Of a DNA stretch of 64,000 nt, positions 56,804 through 64,000 are shown in pieces. Positions within the stretch are counted from its first letter, which is position 1. Each line of letters opens with the position of its first letter. The position numbers and the translations under genes are program-made. This DNA comes from an uncultured Thalassotalea sp. (GTDB lineage Bacteria > Pseudomonadota > Gammaproteobacteria > Enterobacterales > Alteromonadaceae), in assembly GCA_947492575.1 (NCBI GenBank), contig CANLNK010000001.1, positions 434,001-498,000 on the forward strand. The letters run 5' to 3'. The notes under the pieces are model-generated. The model saw only the letters and a program-made list of their open reading frames with translations, was not told where the DNA came from and ran no database searches.

Positions 56804-56841
56804 TCACCAGAGCCAATAGACCCAGCGGTTGACTAAAGAAT

Positions 56842-56874
56842 AAAAAAGGGCGCACTTTAAAGTGCGCCCTTTTT
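56842..56874. terminator. Bidirectional intrinsic terminator darP/degQ
   Basis: A perfect stem GGGCGCACTTT / AAAGTGCGCCC, flanked by A and T runs, lies between the converging darP and degQ genes. Confidence 0.94.
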
Positions 56875-56893
56875 ACATCCGAAACAATATTTA

Positions 56894-58249
56894 TTAACGA
56901 ATCATTAAGTACATTGAGCGATTGCCACGCACAACATTCAAGGCTAGTACGCCAGTATGGTCCTTTAAGTAGCTTCTCAAATCACCAATGGTCTCGGTGG
57001 GAGTACGGTTAACGCCAGAGATAATGTCACCTGCTTTAAGGCCAATGCTTTCAGCTGGGCTACCGCGTTCAACACTGCTAATCTCAACACCTTTCCCTTC
57101 CGCATTGTTATCCAACTCAGCGCCTTCTAACATGCGGTGTAAGCTGGCTGCTTCAACATTTGCTGCTTCTGCTTGCTTAAGCTTAGCGGTAAATTGCTTT
57201 GTTTTACCGTCGCGTACGATAGTTAAGTCAACTTCTTTACCTGCGCCCAACGAGCCGATTTTACCGCGAAGTTCTGCAAAGGTTTTAACCGTTTTGCCAT
57301 TAACTTTGGTAATAACGTCACCCGCTTTTAAACCCGCTTCAGCTGCAGCAGAGTCTGGGTTTACCTGCTCAATGAAACCACCTTGTGTTGTTTCCAACTC
57401 CATTGCTTTGGCTATTTCACCGTTTACGCTGCGCCCTGCAACACCTAATACACCTCGTCTTACTTCACCAAACTCAAGAATTTGACCAACAAGGTTTTTC
57501 ATCATGTTACTTGGAATTGCAAAACCAATACCTACGTTGCCGCCGTTGGGGCCAAGGATTGCAGTGTTGATACCAATCAGCTCGCCGCGCAAGTTAACTA
57601 ACGCACCACCTGAATTACCGCTGTTTATTGCAGCATCAGTTTGAATGAAGTCTTCAAAACTCTCGACGTTCAAACCCGCACGACCGAGGGCACTTACAAT
57701 ACCTGATGTGACTGTTTGACCTAGACCAAATGGGCTACCGATAGCAACGGCAAAGTCACCTACTCGAAGTTGATCTGAATCTGACACTTTAATTTCAGTC
57801 AGGTTATCGGCTTCTACTTGCAACAGCGCAATATCGCTTTCTGGGTCTGCGCCTATTTTTTTCGCTTCTAGTTGTCGACCGTCTTTTAAGGTCACTAAAA
57901 TTTCGTCTGCTTCTGCGATGACGTGATTGTTAGTCACAATATAGCCTTCATCGCTATCGATAATCACACCTGAGCCTAAACCTTCAAAAGGTCGCTCTTG
58001 GGACTCTTGTCCTCGTCTTGGGTTACCAAAGAAAAACCGGAATGCATCAGGAACACGTTGTTGGACTTCGTGCGTACCTTTAACCGATATACTCACAACT
58101 GCTGGTGTTGTGCGCTCAAGCATAGGTGCTAAGCTCGGTAACGTTTTACCATTAACCGCTAGGGGTAAATTAGCGTGCGCTGGTGCGCTAGTGAGTGCGA
58201 GGGTACTTGAAATTAATGCAGCACTGATAACTAAAGACAATTTTTTCAT
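56894..58249 (-). CDS. degQ: Periplasmic serine endoprotease DegQ (Do/HtrA family)
   Basis: A 451-residue HtrA protease and chaperone. The signal peptide ends TSAPAHA (residue 26). The trypsin-like domain has the triad His109 (TNNHVIAE), Asp139 (PESDIALL) and Ser213 (NSGNSGGALV). Two PDZ domains follow (about 255-345 and 370-450), the arrangement of DegP/DegQ rather than single-PDZ DegS. It clears misfolded envelope proteins. The degQ-zapG-zapE neighbourhood matches E. coli and favours DegQ over DegP. Confidence 0.94.
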   Translation of the reverse strand: MKKLSLVISAALISSTLALTSAPAHANLPLAVNGKTLPSLAPMLERTTPAVVSISVKGTHEVQQRVPDAFRFFFGNPRRGQESQERPFEGLGSGVIIDSDEGYIVTNNHVIAEADEILVTLKDGRQLEAKKIGADPESDIALLQVEADNLTEIKVSDSDQLRVGDFAVAIGSPFGLGQTVTSGIVSALGRAGLNVESFEDFIQTDAAINSGNSGGALVNLRGELIGINTAILGPNGGNVGIGFAIPSNMMKNLVGQILEFGEVRRGVLGVAGRSVNGEIAKAMELETTQGGFIEQVNPDSAAAEAGLKAGDVITKVNGKTVKTFAELRGKIGSLGAGKEVDLTIVRDGKTKQFTAKLKQAEAANVEAASLHRMLEGAELDNNAEGKGVEISSVERGSPAESIGLKAGDIISGVNRTPTETIGDLRSYLKDHTGVLALNVVRGNRSMYLMIR

Positions 58250-58330
58250 ACTTAAAATTTACTCCATAATCGAAATAAGTATTGGTACTCAATAACAGAC
58301 TTTATCGTTAACTTTTAGTTCATTGTGAGC

Positions 58331-58786
58331 CTATTCGGCATTTGTAACACTTTGTTTCTTATCATCAAATAAACCACTTGGGTTGCCTGAGTAGTCAAGC
58401 GGAGCTTCGGTGATTGATTCAGGTTCAACATTTTCTTTTTTGCTGTGACGTAGCTTAACCGTACGAGCTAGCTGCTCTTGAGTTTCTTGTGAGAAAAATG
58501 GCATTGCATCAGACTCTGAAGGAGTAGCGCGTTGCAGTAAGGCAGTGCTTTGTTCCATCTGTTTCATTGCAGTTTGGCAAGTCGCATTCATTTGCTCTAA
58601 CAGCTTAGCTGAACTGTCTAAGTGCTCGGCTACGTCATTTTGGTATTGCGTTAGTGCAGCTTCATTTTCGCTGACTTTTGCACTCAAGCGTTTGTTTTCT
58701 TTTTCAGAGGCAGATAAAAATTTGCTGGCAACAAAACCAATCACGGCGCCAATAAGTAAGTAAATAATAGGCATAACAACAGTCAT
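58331..58786 (-). CDS. zapG: Cell division protein ZapG (YhcB, DUF1043)
   Basis: A 151-residue inner-membrane protein with one N-terminal helix (residues 4-25, IIYLLIGAVIGFVASKFL). It is followed by a cytoplasmic coiled coil (about 30-85) and a low-complexity tail carrying KLRHSKKE and DYSGNPSGLF, the latter typical of the family C-terminus. It coordinates envelope growth and division. Located between degQ and divergent zapE as in E. coli. Confidence 0.9.
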   Translation of the reverse strand: MTVVMPIIYLLIGAVIGFVASKFLSASEKENKRLSAKVSENEAALTQYQNDVAEHLDSSAKLLEQMNATCQTAMKQMEQSTALLQRATPSESDAMPFFSQETQEQLARTVKLRHSKKENVEPESITEAPLDYSGNPSGLFDDKKQSVTNAE

Positions 58787-58974
58787 AAAGCAGGTTCCTC
58801 GTTGTATTCAGTAGAAAAATTAGTGAAAATATTCAATCAGGGCTAGCCCTTTTAGCTATACGTTAAATATAGCGTTTAATGCTTGAGTAATATAGCGGAT
58901 ATGTTTGCTAATTATATTTTTTCAAGCGCCGACCACCAATTATTTGGTGTTAAATTTTTGGATTTAGAAACTCA

Positions 58975-60090
58975 ATGATTAACCTTTCTCCGATTGAAAA
59001 GTACCGAAAAGATCTTGAACGCGAAGATTTTCAATATGACGCAGCTCAAGAAAATGCCGTAAAGCACCTACAGCGCTTATTCGAAGACCTACAAAACAAG
59101 CCATTGCCAGTAACGGGTTTTAAAAAAGTACTTAATCGTTGGAAACGTGTGGTCGCAAAACAACAGTCTAAAACTGTTCAAGGTTTATATTTTTGGGGCG
59201 GAGTAGGGCGTGGTAAAACGTATCTAGTTGATACCTTTTACGATTGCTTGCCATTTAAAAACAAGATGCGAGTTCATTTCCACCGCTTTATGCATCGCGT
59301 ACACGAAGAAATGAAGACACTTGCTGGGCAGGCAGATCCCCTTAAAATCATTGCCAAACGATTTGCAGATGAAACCTGTATTATTTGTTTTGATGAGTTT
59401 TTCGTATCCGACATTACCGATGCGATGATTTTAGGTACGTTATTCGAAGAGCTGTTTGCTCATAACGTTACCCTAGTTGCTACATCAAACATTATTCCAG
59501 ATGAGCTTTACCGTAATGGTCTTCAGCGCGCACGCTTCTTACCAGCGATTAAGTTAATTAACGAACATTGTGATGTGGTAAATGTTGATAGCGGTATCGA
59601 TTATCGACTAAGAACCTTAGAACAAGCCGAGATATATCATCATCCGTTAGATGAGCAATCGGTTACTAACTTAGATACTTACTTCAAACAACTGTCGGTT
59701 GAAGCGGGCAAAGTGGATAAAGAGATTGAAATTAATCACCGCATGTTAACAACAGTGCAAGAGTCGGATGGCGTCGCTCATTTTGAGTTTAGCGAGCTAT
59801 GTGAGTCGGCGCGAAGCCAAGGCGACTACATGGAGCTTAGCCGTTTGTACCATACGGTATTAATGGCGAACGTAACGCAAATGAATGTTGATTGTGATGA
59901 TGCTGCAAGACGCTTTATTGCATTAGTAGACGAATTCTACGAGCGTAAGGTAAAACTTATCATTTCGGCTGAAGTACCTATGGAAGAACTATACAGCCAC
60001 GGCGGCCTAGAGTTCGAATTCAAGCGTTGTTTAAGCCGCCTGCAAGAAATGCAATCTCACGATTATCTTGCTAGCGAGCATTTGCCTTAA
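58975..60090 (+). CDS. zapE: Cell division protein ZapE (AFG1-like ATPase)
   Basis: A 371-residue P-loop ATPase of the AFG1 family. Walker A is GGVGRGKTYLVD near residue 75; Walker B CFDEFFVSDITDAMIL near 140. The C-terminal SRLYHTVLMANVTQMN and EVPMEELYSHGGLEFEFKRCLSRL motifs are typical. It influences Z-ring stability. Divergent from zapG. Confidence 0.95.
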   Translation: MINLSPIEKYRKDLEREDFQYDAAQENAVKHLQRLFEDLQNKPLPVTGFKKVLNRWKRVVAKQQSKTVQGLYFWGGVGRGKTYLVDTFYDCLPFKNKMRVHFHRFMHRVHEEMKTLAGQADPLKIIAKRFADETCIICFDEFFVSDITDAMILGTLFEELFAHNVTLVATSNIIPDELYRNGLQRARFLPAIKLINEHCDVVNVDSGIDYRLRTLEQAEIYHHPLDEQSVTNLDTYFKQLSVEAGKVDKEIEINHRMLTTVQESDGVAHFEFSELCESARSQGDYMELSRLYHTVLMANVTQMNVDCDDAARRFIALVDEFYERKVKLIISAEVPMEELYSHGGLEFEFKRCLSRLQEMQSHDYLASEHLP

Positions 60091-60108
60091 CGAGGACTAT
60101 TTTGAAGG

Positions 60109-60279
60109 TTAGATTTTAACTTTCTTCCTCCGGTTCTTTCTATTGTCACTGGCACTAAAATTTAAGTTTAATTTGCTATCTTCTTTATAATTAGAGTCTA
60201 AACAGGTATCTGAACCCTGAGAACCAAAAGTTAGAGATGAAAGACAAAGTGCTGAAATTATGATTGTTGTTTGTAACAT
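60109..60279 (-). CDS. Small secreted basic-tailed peptide, unknown family
   Basis: I place the start at ATG 60279, which has AAGGA at proper spacing and gives 56 residues; an upstream ATG at 60351 adds 24 residues. Residues 1-20 are a hydrophobic export signal (MLQTTIIISALCLSSLTFGS). The mature part, about 34 residues, has a single Cys (Cys26), an Asn/Ser-rich middle and a strongly basic C-terminus NRKNRRKKVKI. I do not recognise the family. It lies 78 bases downstream of the CadC-like regulator on the same strand, in a cluster with a peptide-exporter-type ABC transporter. It could be a signal, a bacteriocin-like product or an accessory peptide. Confidence 0.55.
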   Translation of the reverse strand: MLQTTIIISALCLSSLTFGSQGSDTCLDSNYKEDSKLNLNFSASDNRKNRRKKVKI

Positions 60280-60357
60280 AGCTGTTCCTTGCTGACTTGA
60301 AGTTGTTAGCAAGGTTAGCGAGATTAAGAAGTTTACATATTGCGTAAACATTGAATT

Positions 60358-62451
60358 TTAATCATTTAATATTGTGATTTTTCCAATGTATGTGTTGTTG
60401 TGGTAAACATCGTTATATATCAGCTGGTTACCGGAAAGTCTAAAGCGTGCATCTTGTATTTTTATTAATAATGAAGTGTCTTTATCGGCTTTGTTTTCAA
60501 GAGTGATTCGTCCATCTTCGTCAATATGATAAAAGCCTTTGAAACCAACAGCCCATTCTAAGTTTGACGATACGTATTGGTGTTCCAACCCGGATGTTTT
60601 TGTCGGTAGTTTATTCTCTGGCTGCAGCAAATAGACACCTGGTTTATCTTGTAATGCTATGTATTTTTCATTTTTCTCGCAATAGTTGGCAATAGATATG
60701 ACATCTTTCATTACTTCATTAAATTGTTTACTTGTAATGTTATAGCTCAACAAATACCAGCTCATCCCAATTTTCGCTGTAACGAAAAATTGCTCATCAC
60801 TATTACAATCCCAAACAGAATCGTTGAATATTGCACTACCATTTCTAAGCTGAGTGACTTCTCCTGTATTAACAGTCAGGTAACTAAGGTCCTTCCCTCT
60901 TTTGAATAATATGTATTTTCCAGATGGAGAAATAGTTAACTCTTCAATTCTTGATTTTTCACTAAATTCGGTTAGCTGAGTAAGTCTGCCATCTTCATCT
61001 TTACGCCAAATTTGGTAATTTCCTGAACGTGTTGAAATAAAGTAAGTGCTATTTCCAAGTAATGAATTTTGCCCGTCAAAATCTCTAAATGATGACTCTA
61101 CGAGAATTGAACTTTCGAGGGTTTGAAGGTTGATCGAAGCAACATTCGAATGGTACCTGTTTCCGATTGAAACCAAAAGTTCATTATCTAAGGTGAGGTA
61201 GAGATCTTCTAAGTGCACGTCAGATTGATAAATTGTTTTTCTTTCTTTGCTTTCAATGTTTAACTCTTCTATCGCAAACTCTTCAGAGATGTATAGCAAC
61301 TTATCAGAACTCGGAAGCCAAACTAGCCCTTCTAAAAAGCCTGTATTTTCTATTAGGGTGACTAGTTCACCTGTCGCTAGATTTAAATGCATTAGGTTTG
61401 CAAGAAATGTGTCGTTTGAACGCTCGAAAACCAAGTACTCCTCATTTGGACTCAGACTAAAAAAATAATCGCCCAGATAATTTGTGGATGGGGCTGTTAG
61501 TTGTTTAGTTTCACCTGAGATTAGGTTTTTTCGATGAATAACTGTCGGGTTCGGAAAACCGCTGTAATACACATAATATAAAAAGGTCTGATCTCTAGTT
61601 ATTGCAATTGGAGCGTTGGTGTAATCAATACTGCATTCGGCTACTGTTTCGAGGTCATAAAGATTAAGATTCTCATCAACATTTACTCGCTTAACTAAAC
61701 ATTTATTTTCTTCTCCAGAAACATAATAAAGCTTAGAGTTACCTTCTGGATCCTCGACCCAAAATGGCGAACTGGACTCGTTATTTGGCTCTATTGATAT
61801 ATAGTTACTTGTTTCGAGGTTTTGAACAATTAAGTTACTAAAATCATCCATCTCAACTTGATGGGCAAAGGCTAAGAGCTTCTCATTTTTTGAGAGTACT
61901 GCACCGAACTCACGCCCTTCCATATAAGTAACGGGCTCAATCTTAACATCTTTGGAGAATAAAGTTTTATCGCTTTCTTGCGAGATAGAAAAAAGGTAAA
62001 TAACGATGGCGAATAGCGCAACGGTTATAATTGTCGCATATATCTTAATCGCCTTAAGCGAGAGTATTTTTTCTTTGGTTGAGTAGTAAGTTTTGGGGCG
62101 TTCGATGTAATCGACTTCGGCACTGAAAGAATAACCAAGTTTAGGGTGAGTCTTTATGTATTGGTACTTTGCACCACCTAATAGCTTTCTTAAACGAGAA
62201 ACTGTGGCGTTGATTGTTGTATCGTCAACGTAGCGGTTGTTCCACACTTGCTCCAAAAGCATATCGCGCGAAACGATCTGTCCCGTTTGCTGAATCAAAC
62301 AAAGTAAAAGATCCGCCTGCTTAGCTTCTAAAGAAACTTCTTCACTTACGTTCGCTTGGCTTTCGTTATTTTCTGTTATATCTGGTTTGAGAGTCTTTTT
62401 TACTGGATCAAATGTCCAGTTATGTATTTTTATTAACTCTAGGCCATCCAT
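60358..62451 (-). CDS. Membrane-bound ToxR/CadC-type winged-helix regulator with periplasmic beta-propeller-like domain
   Basis: A 697-residue one-component regulator. The N-terminal OmpR-like winged helix (about 8-112) has LEAKQADLLLCLIQQTGQIVSRDMLLEQVW and VSRLRKLLGG; there is no receiver. A single membrane helix (about 133-153) follows, then a large periplasmic domain (about 165-695). That domain is built of repeated short beta units such as SSPFWVEDPEGNSKLYYVS, FLYYVYYSG and YLVFERSND, typical of TolB/WD40-like propellers. Such proteins sense a periplasmic signal and bind DNA while in the membrane. The ligand and targets are unknown; neighbouring small-peptide and exporter genes are the likeliest targets. 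Confidence 0.87.
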   Translation of the reverse strand: MDGLELIKIHNWTFDPVKKTLKPDITENNESQANVSEEVSLEAKQADLLLCLIQQTGQIVSRDMLLEQVWNNRYVDDTTINATVSRLRKLLGGAKYQYIKTHPKLGYSFSAEVDYIERPKTYYSTKEKILSLKAIKIYATIITVALFAIVIYLFSISQESDKTLFSKDVKIEPVTYMEGREFGAVLSKNEKLLAFAHQVEMDDFSNLIVQNLETSNYISIEPNNESSSPFWVEDPEGNSKLYYVSGEENKCLVKRVNVDENLNLYDLETVAECSIDYTNAPIAITRDQTFLYYVYYSGFPNPTVIHRKNLISGETKQLTAPSTNYLGDYFFSLSPNEEYLVFERSNDTFLANLMHLNLATGELVTLIENTGFLEGLVWLPSSDKLLYISEEFAIEELNIESKERKTIYQSDVHLEDLYLTLDNELLVSIGNRYHSNVASINLQTLESSILVESSFRDFDGQNSLLGNSTYFISTRSGNYQIWRKDEDGRLTQLTEFSEKSRIEELTISPSGKYILFKRGKDLSYLTVNTGEVTQLRNGSAIFNDSVWDCNSDEQFFVTAKIGMSWYLLSYNITSKQFNEVMKDVISIANYCEKNEKYIALQDKPGVYLLQPENKLPTKTSGLEHQYVSSNLEWAVGFKGFYHIDEDGRITLENKADKDTSLLIKIQDARFRLSGNQLIYNDVYHNNTYIGKITILND

Positions 62452-62569
62452 TCCCTACCCCTATAGGTACAACAGTGGTGAGTATTAATTGTACAAATCG
62501 AGTCTATAAAAATTATTTGCAGTAATAAAGACTTATCGGCAATGATCGGGGTTTTATATTTTATACTAT

Positions 62570-62914
62570 TTATCTTTTTTCGTGCGCATTAGGTTGCCAG
62601 AGCATGAAAAATCGATGGGAAATAAGGATTATTGCGTTGAGAAGTAGCAGTGCGATTAGTAAAGGAAGTGAAAAAGAAAAGACAACTAAACAACAGATTG
62701 TAAAAAGAGTGGATAGTAAAAGAATAAGCCCCAGGCTAGGCGTCAAAATTTCTCGAGAGATTACATAAAAGTAGACGCTGGAAGCAGCAATTATTAGGCT
62801 TGGACAATACATACTTTTGATGAAAAAAAAATAAATGGCGAGCCCAAGTTTGGCAAATGCCAGTACCTTACATATGTAGCAAATTACCGTGAATTTTTTT
62901 TGCGTTTTAATCAT
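62570..62914 (-). CDS. Small four-helix membrane protein, unknown
   Basis: A 114-residue protein that is hydrophobic nearly throughout, with about four predicted helices (10-32, 38-53, 58-80, 83-104) and charged ends. I do not recognise the family. It lies between the ABC transporter gene and the CadC-like regulator on the same strand, 118 and 160 bases from its neighbours. It could be an immunity or exporter-accessory protein, by position only. Confidence 0.6.
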   Translation of the reverse strand: MIKTQKKFTVICYICKVLAFAKLGLAIYFFFIKSMYCPSLIIAASSVYFYVISREILTPSLGLILLLSTLFTICCLVVFSFSLPLLIALLLLNAIILISHRFFMLWQPNAHEKR

Positions 62915-63074
62915 GGCTTAAACTCACGATGTTTACTTAAGTTAAACAGGTTAGTGTAGATCAAATAGATTCGGCCCCATGCAATCGAGCTTATGTAACT
63001 AATTAGATGCCGCTAAGTTGATTTTCAAAGCATGCCGTTTAGAACAGTGCCTACCAACTAATGGATCTATTTTG

Positions 63075-64000
63075 TCAGTGTTGAGATGCTTTATTCACTG
63101 CAACGTCAAAGAGCTTTCCATTTTCCATTCGATATATTCTATTGGCCTTGTTGATCGTTTCTGGGCGATGGGCAATGATGATTCTCGTCATATTCAGGTG
63201 TTGAATTTGATCGCTAATTTTTATTTCATTGTCGATATCTAAATGACTTGTCGCCTCATCCATGAGAAGCACTTTAGGGTTTTTGTATAAAGCTCTAGCG
63301 AGCAGCAAGCGCTGTTTTTGTCCTCCTGAAAGGCTTGAGCCCATATCGCCAACTAGGGCATTGTAACCCATTGTCATTTTAGTGATATCTTGATGTATGG
63401 CTGCCAATTGAGCACTTTGCTCTATTTTAAGGAAATTAGGTTCAGGGTTAAAAAAGCAAATATTATCGGCGATAGAGCCAGCTAATAAAGTATCGTCTTG
63501 CATTACAGTGCCGATTTGCTGGCGATAGTTCTTTAAACCTAGTTGCGTAATATCTCTGCCGTCTAAGAAGATCTTTCCTTCGTCTGGCGAAAGCAGCCCT
63601 AAAATGAGTTTGGCTAATGTGGTTTTACCATTGCCAGATTCGCCTGTGATGGCAATAGAGTCGCCGGCATTTATAGTGAGTGATAGGTTGTCTATTATTG
63701 GACGTTCGTTCTCGCCGTAGCGAAATGAAACGTTCTCGAGTCTAATTTCACCCCTAAAGCTATCGGGTTGAACAGCGATTGCTGTTGATTCTCGATGCTT
63801 TTCCTGCTCGTGAAGTGCGATATCTGAGATGCGATCTAAGTGAAGTCTCATCATTTTAAATTGAATAATCTGCTCTATGAAGTTAGCAATTCGTTCCGTT
63901 AGTTGATTCTTGTACGCGATGAACGCTAGCACCATGCCGATTGATAGGTCACCAGTCATCACTAACGAAGCGGCAAAATAAATAACAATCACGTTTTCTA
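63075..64000 (-). CDS. Peptide-exporter-type ABC transporter, C-terminal part (5' end beyond window)
   Basis: The frame remains open across the right edge, so only the last about 308 residues are seen. They cover the end of a type 1 exporter membrane domain (VIYFAASLVMTGDLSIGMVLAFIAYKNQLTERI) and a complete ATPase domain: Walker A GESGNGKTT, signature SLSGGQKQRLLLARALY, Walker B VLLMDEATSHLD, H-loop IIIAHRPE. The LSIGMVLAFIAYKNQF-like segment is characteristic of RaxB/CvaB-type bacteriocin exporters that usually carry an N-terminal C39 peptidase. Whether this one does is outside the window. A GTG at 63992 is internal, not a start. Confidence 0.88.
   Translation of the reverse strand, partial: ENVIVIYFAASLVMTGDLSIGMVLAFIAYKNQLTERIANFIEQIIQFKMMRLHLDRISDIALHEQEKHRESTAIAVQPDSFRGEIRLENVSFRYGENERPIIDNLSLTINAGDSIAITGESGNGKTTLAKLILGLLSPDEGKIFLDGRDITQLGLKNYRQQIGTVMQDDTLLAGSIADNICFFNPEPNFLKIEQSAQLAAIHQDITKMTMGYNALVGDMGSSLSGGQKQRLLLARALYKNPKVLLMDEATSHLDIDNEIKISDQIQHLNMTRIIIAHRPETINKANRIYRMENGKLFDVAVNKASQH

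Noticed and set aside
63992-63994. GTG at 63992 as start of a short ABC ATPase
   Set aside because: The frame stays open to the window edge with membrane-domain sequence, so this is an internal valine of a longer transporter.

Overview
The window is a stretch of chromosome from a marine-type gammaproteobacterium of the Alteromonadales. A Colwelliaceae/Thalassotalea-like host is my inference from gene content, moderate A+T richness and gene order; no rRNA marker is present to prove it. About two thirds is ordinary core genome. The right half keeps almost exactly the enterobacterial gene order: mlaFEDCB-ibaG-murA divergent from yrbG-kdsD-kdsC-lptCAB-rpoN-hpf-ptsN-rapZ-npr, then mgtE, pmbA/darP and degQ-zapG/zapE. 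I found no tRNA, rRNA, CRISPR array or intact transposase.

1-9450 is a signalling neighbourhood. It holds a truncated sterol-desaturase-like gene, a membrane-anchored thioredoxin-fold protein, a 1430-residue hybrid histidine kinase, a small unknown gene, an Aer-like chemoreceptor and a decayed EAL-domain pseudogene. 9450-13220 (minus strand) is an operon of two spondin-domain secreted proteins followed by an OmpR-type response regulator and its sensor kinase. It carries a perfect tandem 11-bp repeat in its promoter region and a strong hairpin over the regulator's ribosome binding site.

13330-18100 holds a LysR regulator, glutaryl-CoA dehydrogenase and a fused alpha/beta 2-oxoacid dehydrogenase E1. 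18290-40380 is a carbohydrate island: the Leloir operon galE-galT-galK, glycerol genes glpK and glpD with an orphan solute-binding protein between them, a TonB receptor / tryptophan-halogenase-like / SapC trio, a sodium symporter, a GH36 alpha-galactosidase, and a four-gene oxidative (De Ley-Doudoroff-type) galactose operon with a divergent FadR/GntR regulator. The logic appears to be outer-membrane uptake of an alpha-galactoside, hydrolysis, symport, and catabolism by two parallel galactose routes, with galactonate dehydratase missing here. A roughly 311-bp MITE-like element sits exactly at the stop codon of the alpha-galactosidase.

40450-60090 is the envelope/division/nitrogen-PTS core block. 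60100-64000 is accessory: a small secreted basic peptide, a membrane-bound ToxR/CadC-type regulator with a large periplasmic beta-propeller-like domain, a small four-helix membrane protein and the C-terminal half of a peptide-exporter-type ABC transporter running off the right edge. This cluster is the best candidate for an undescribed system.
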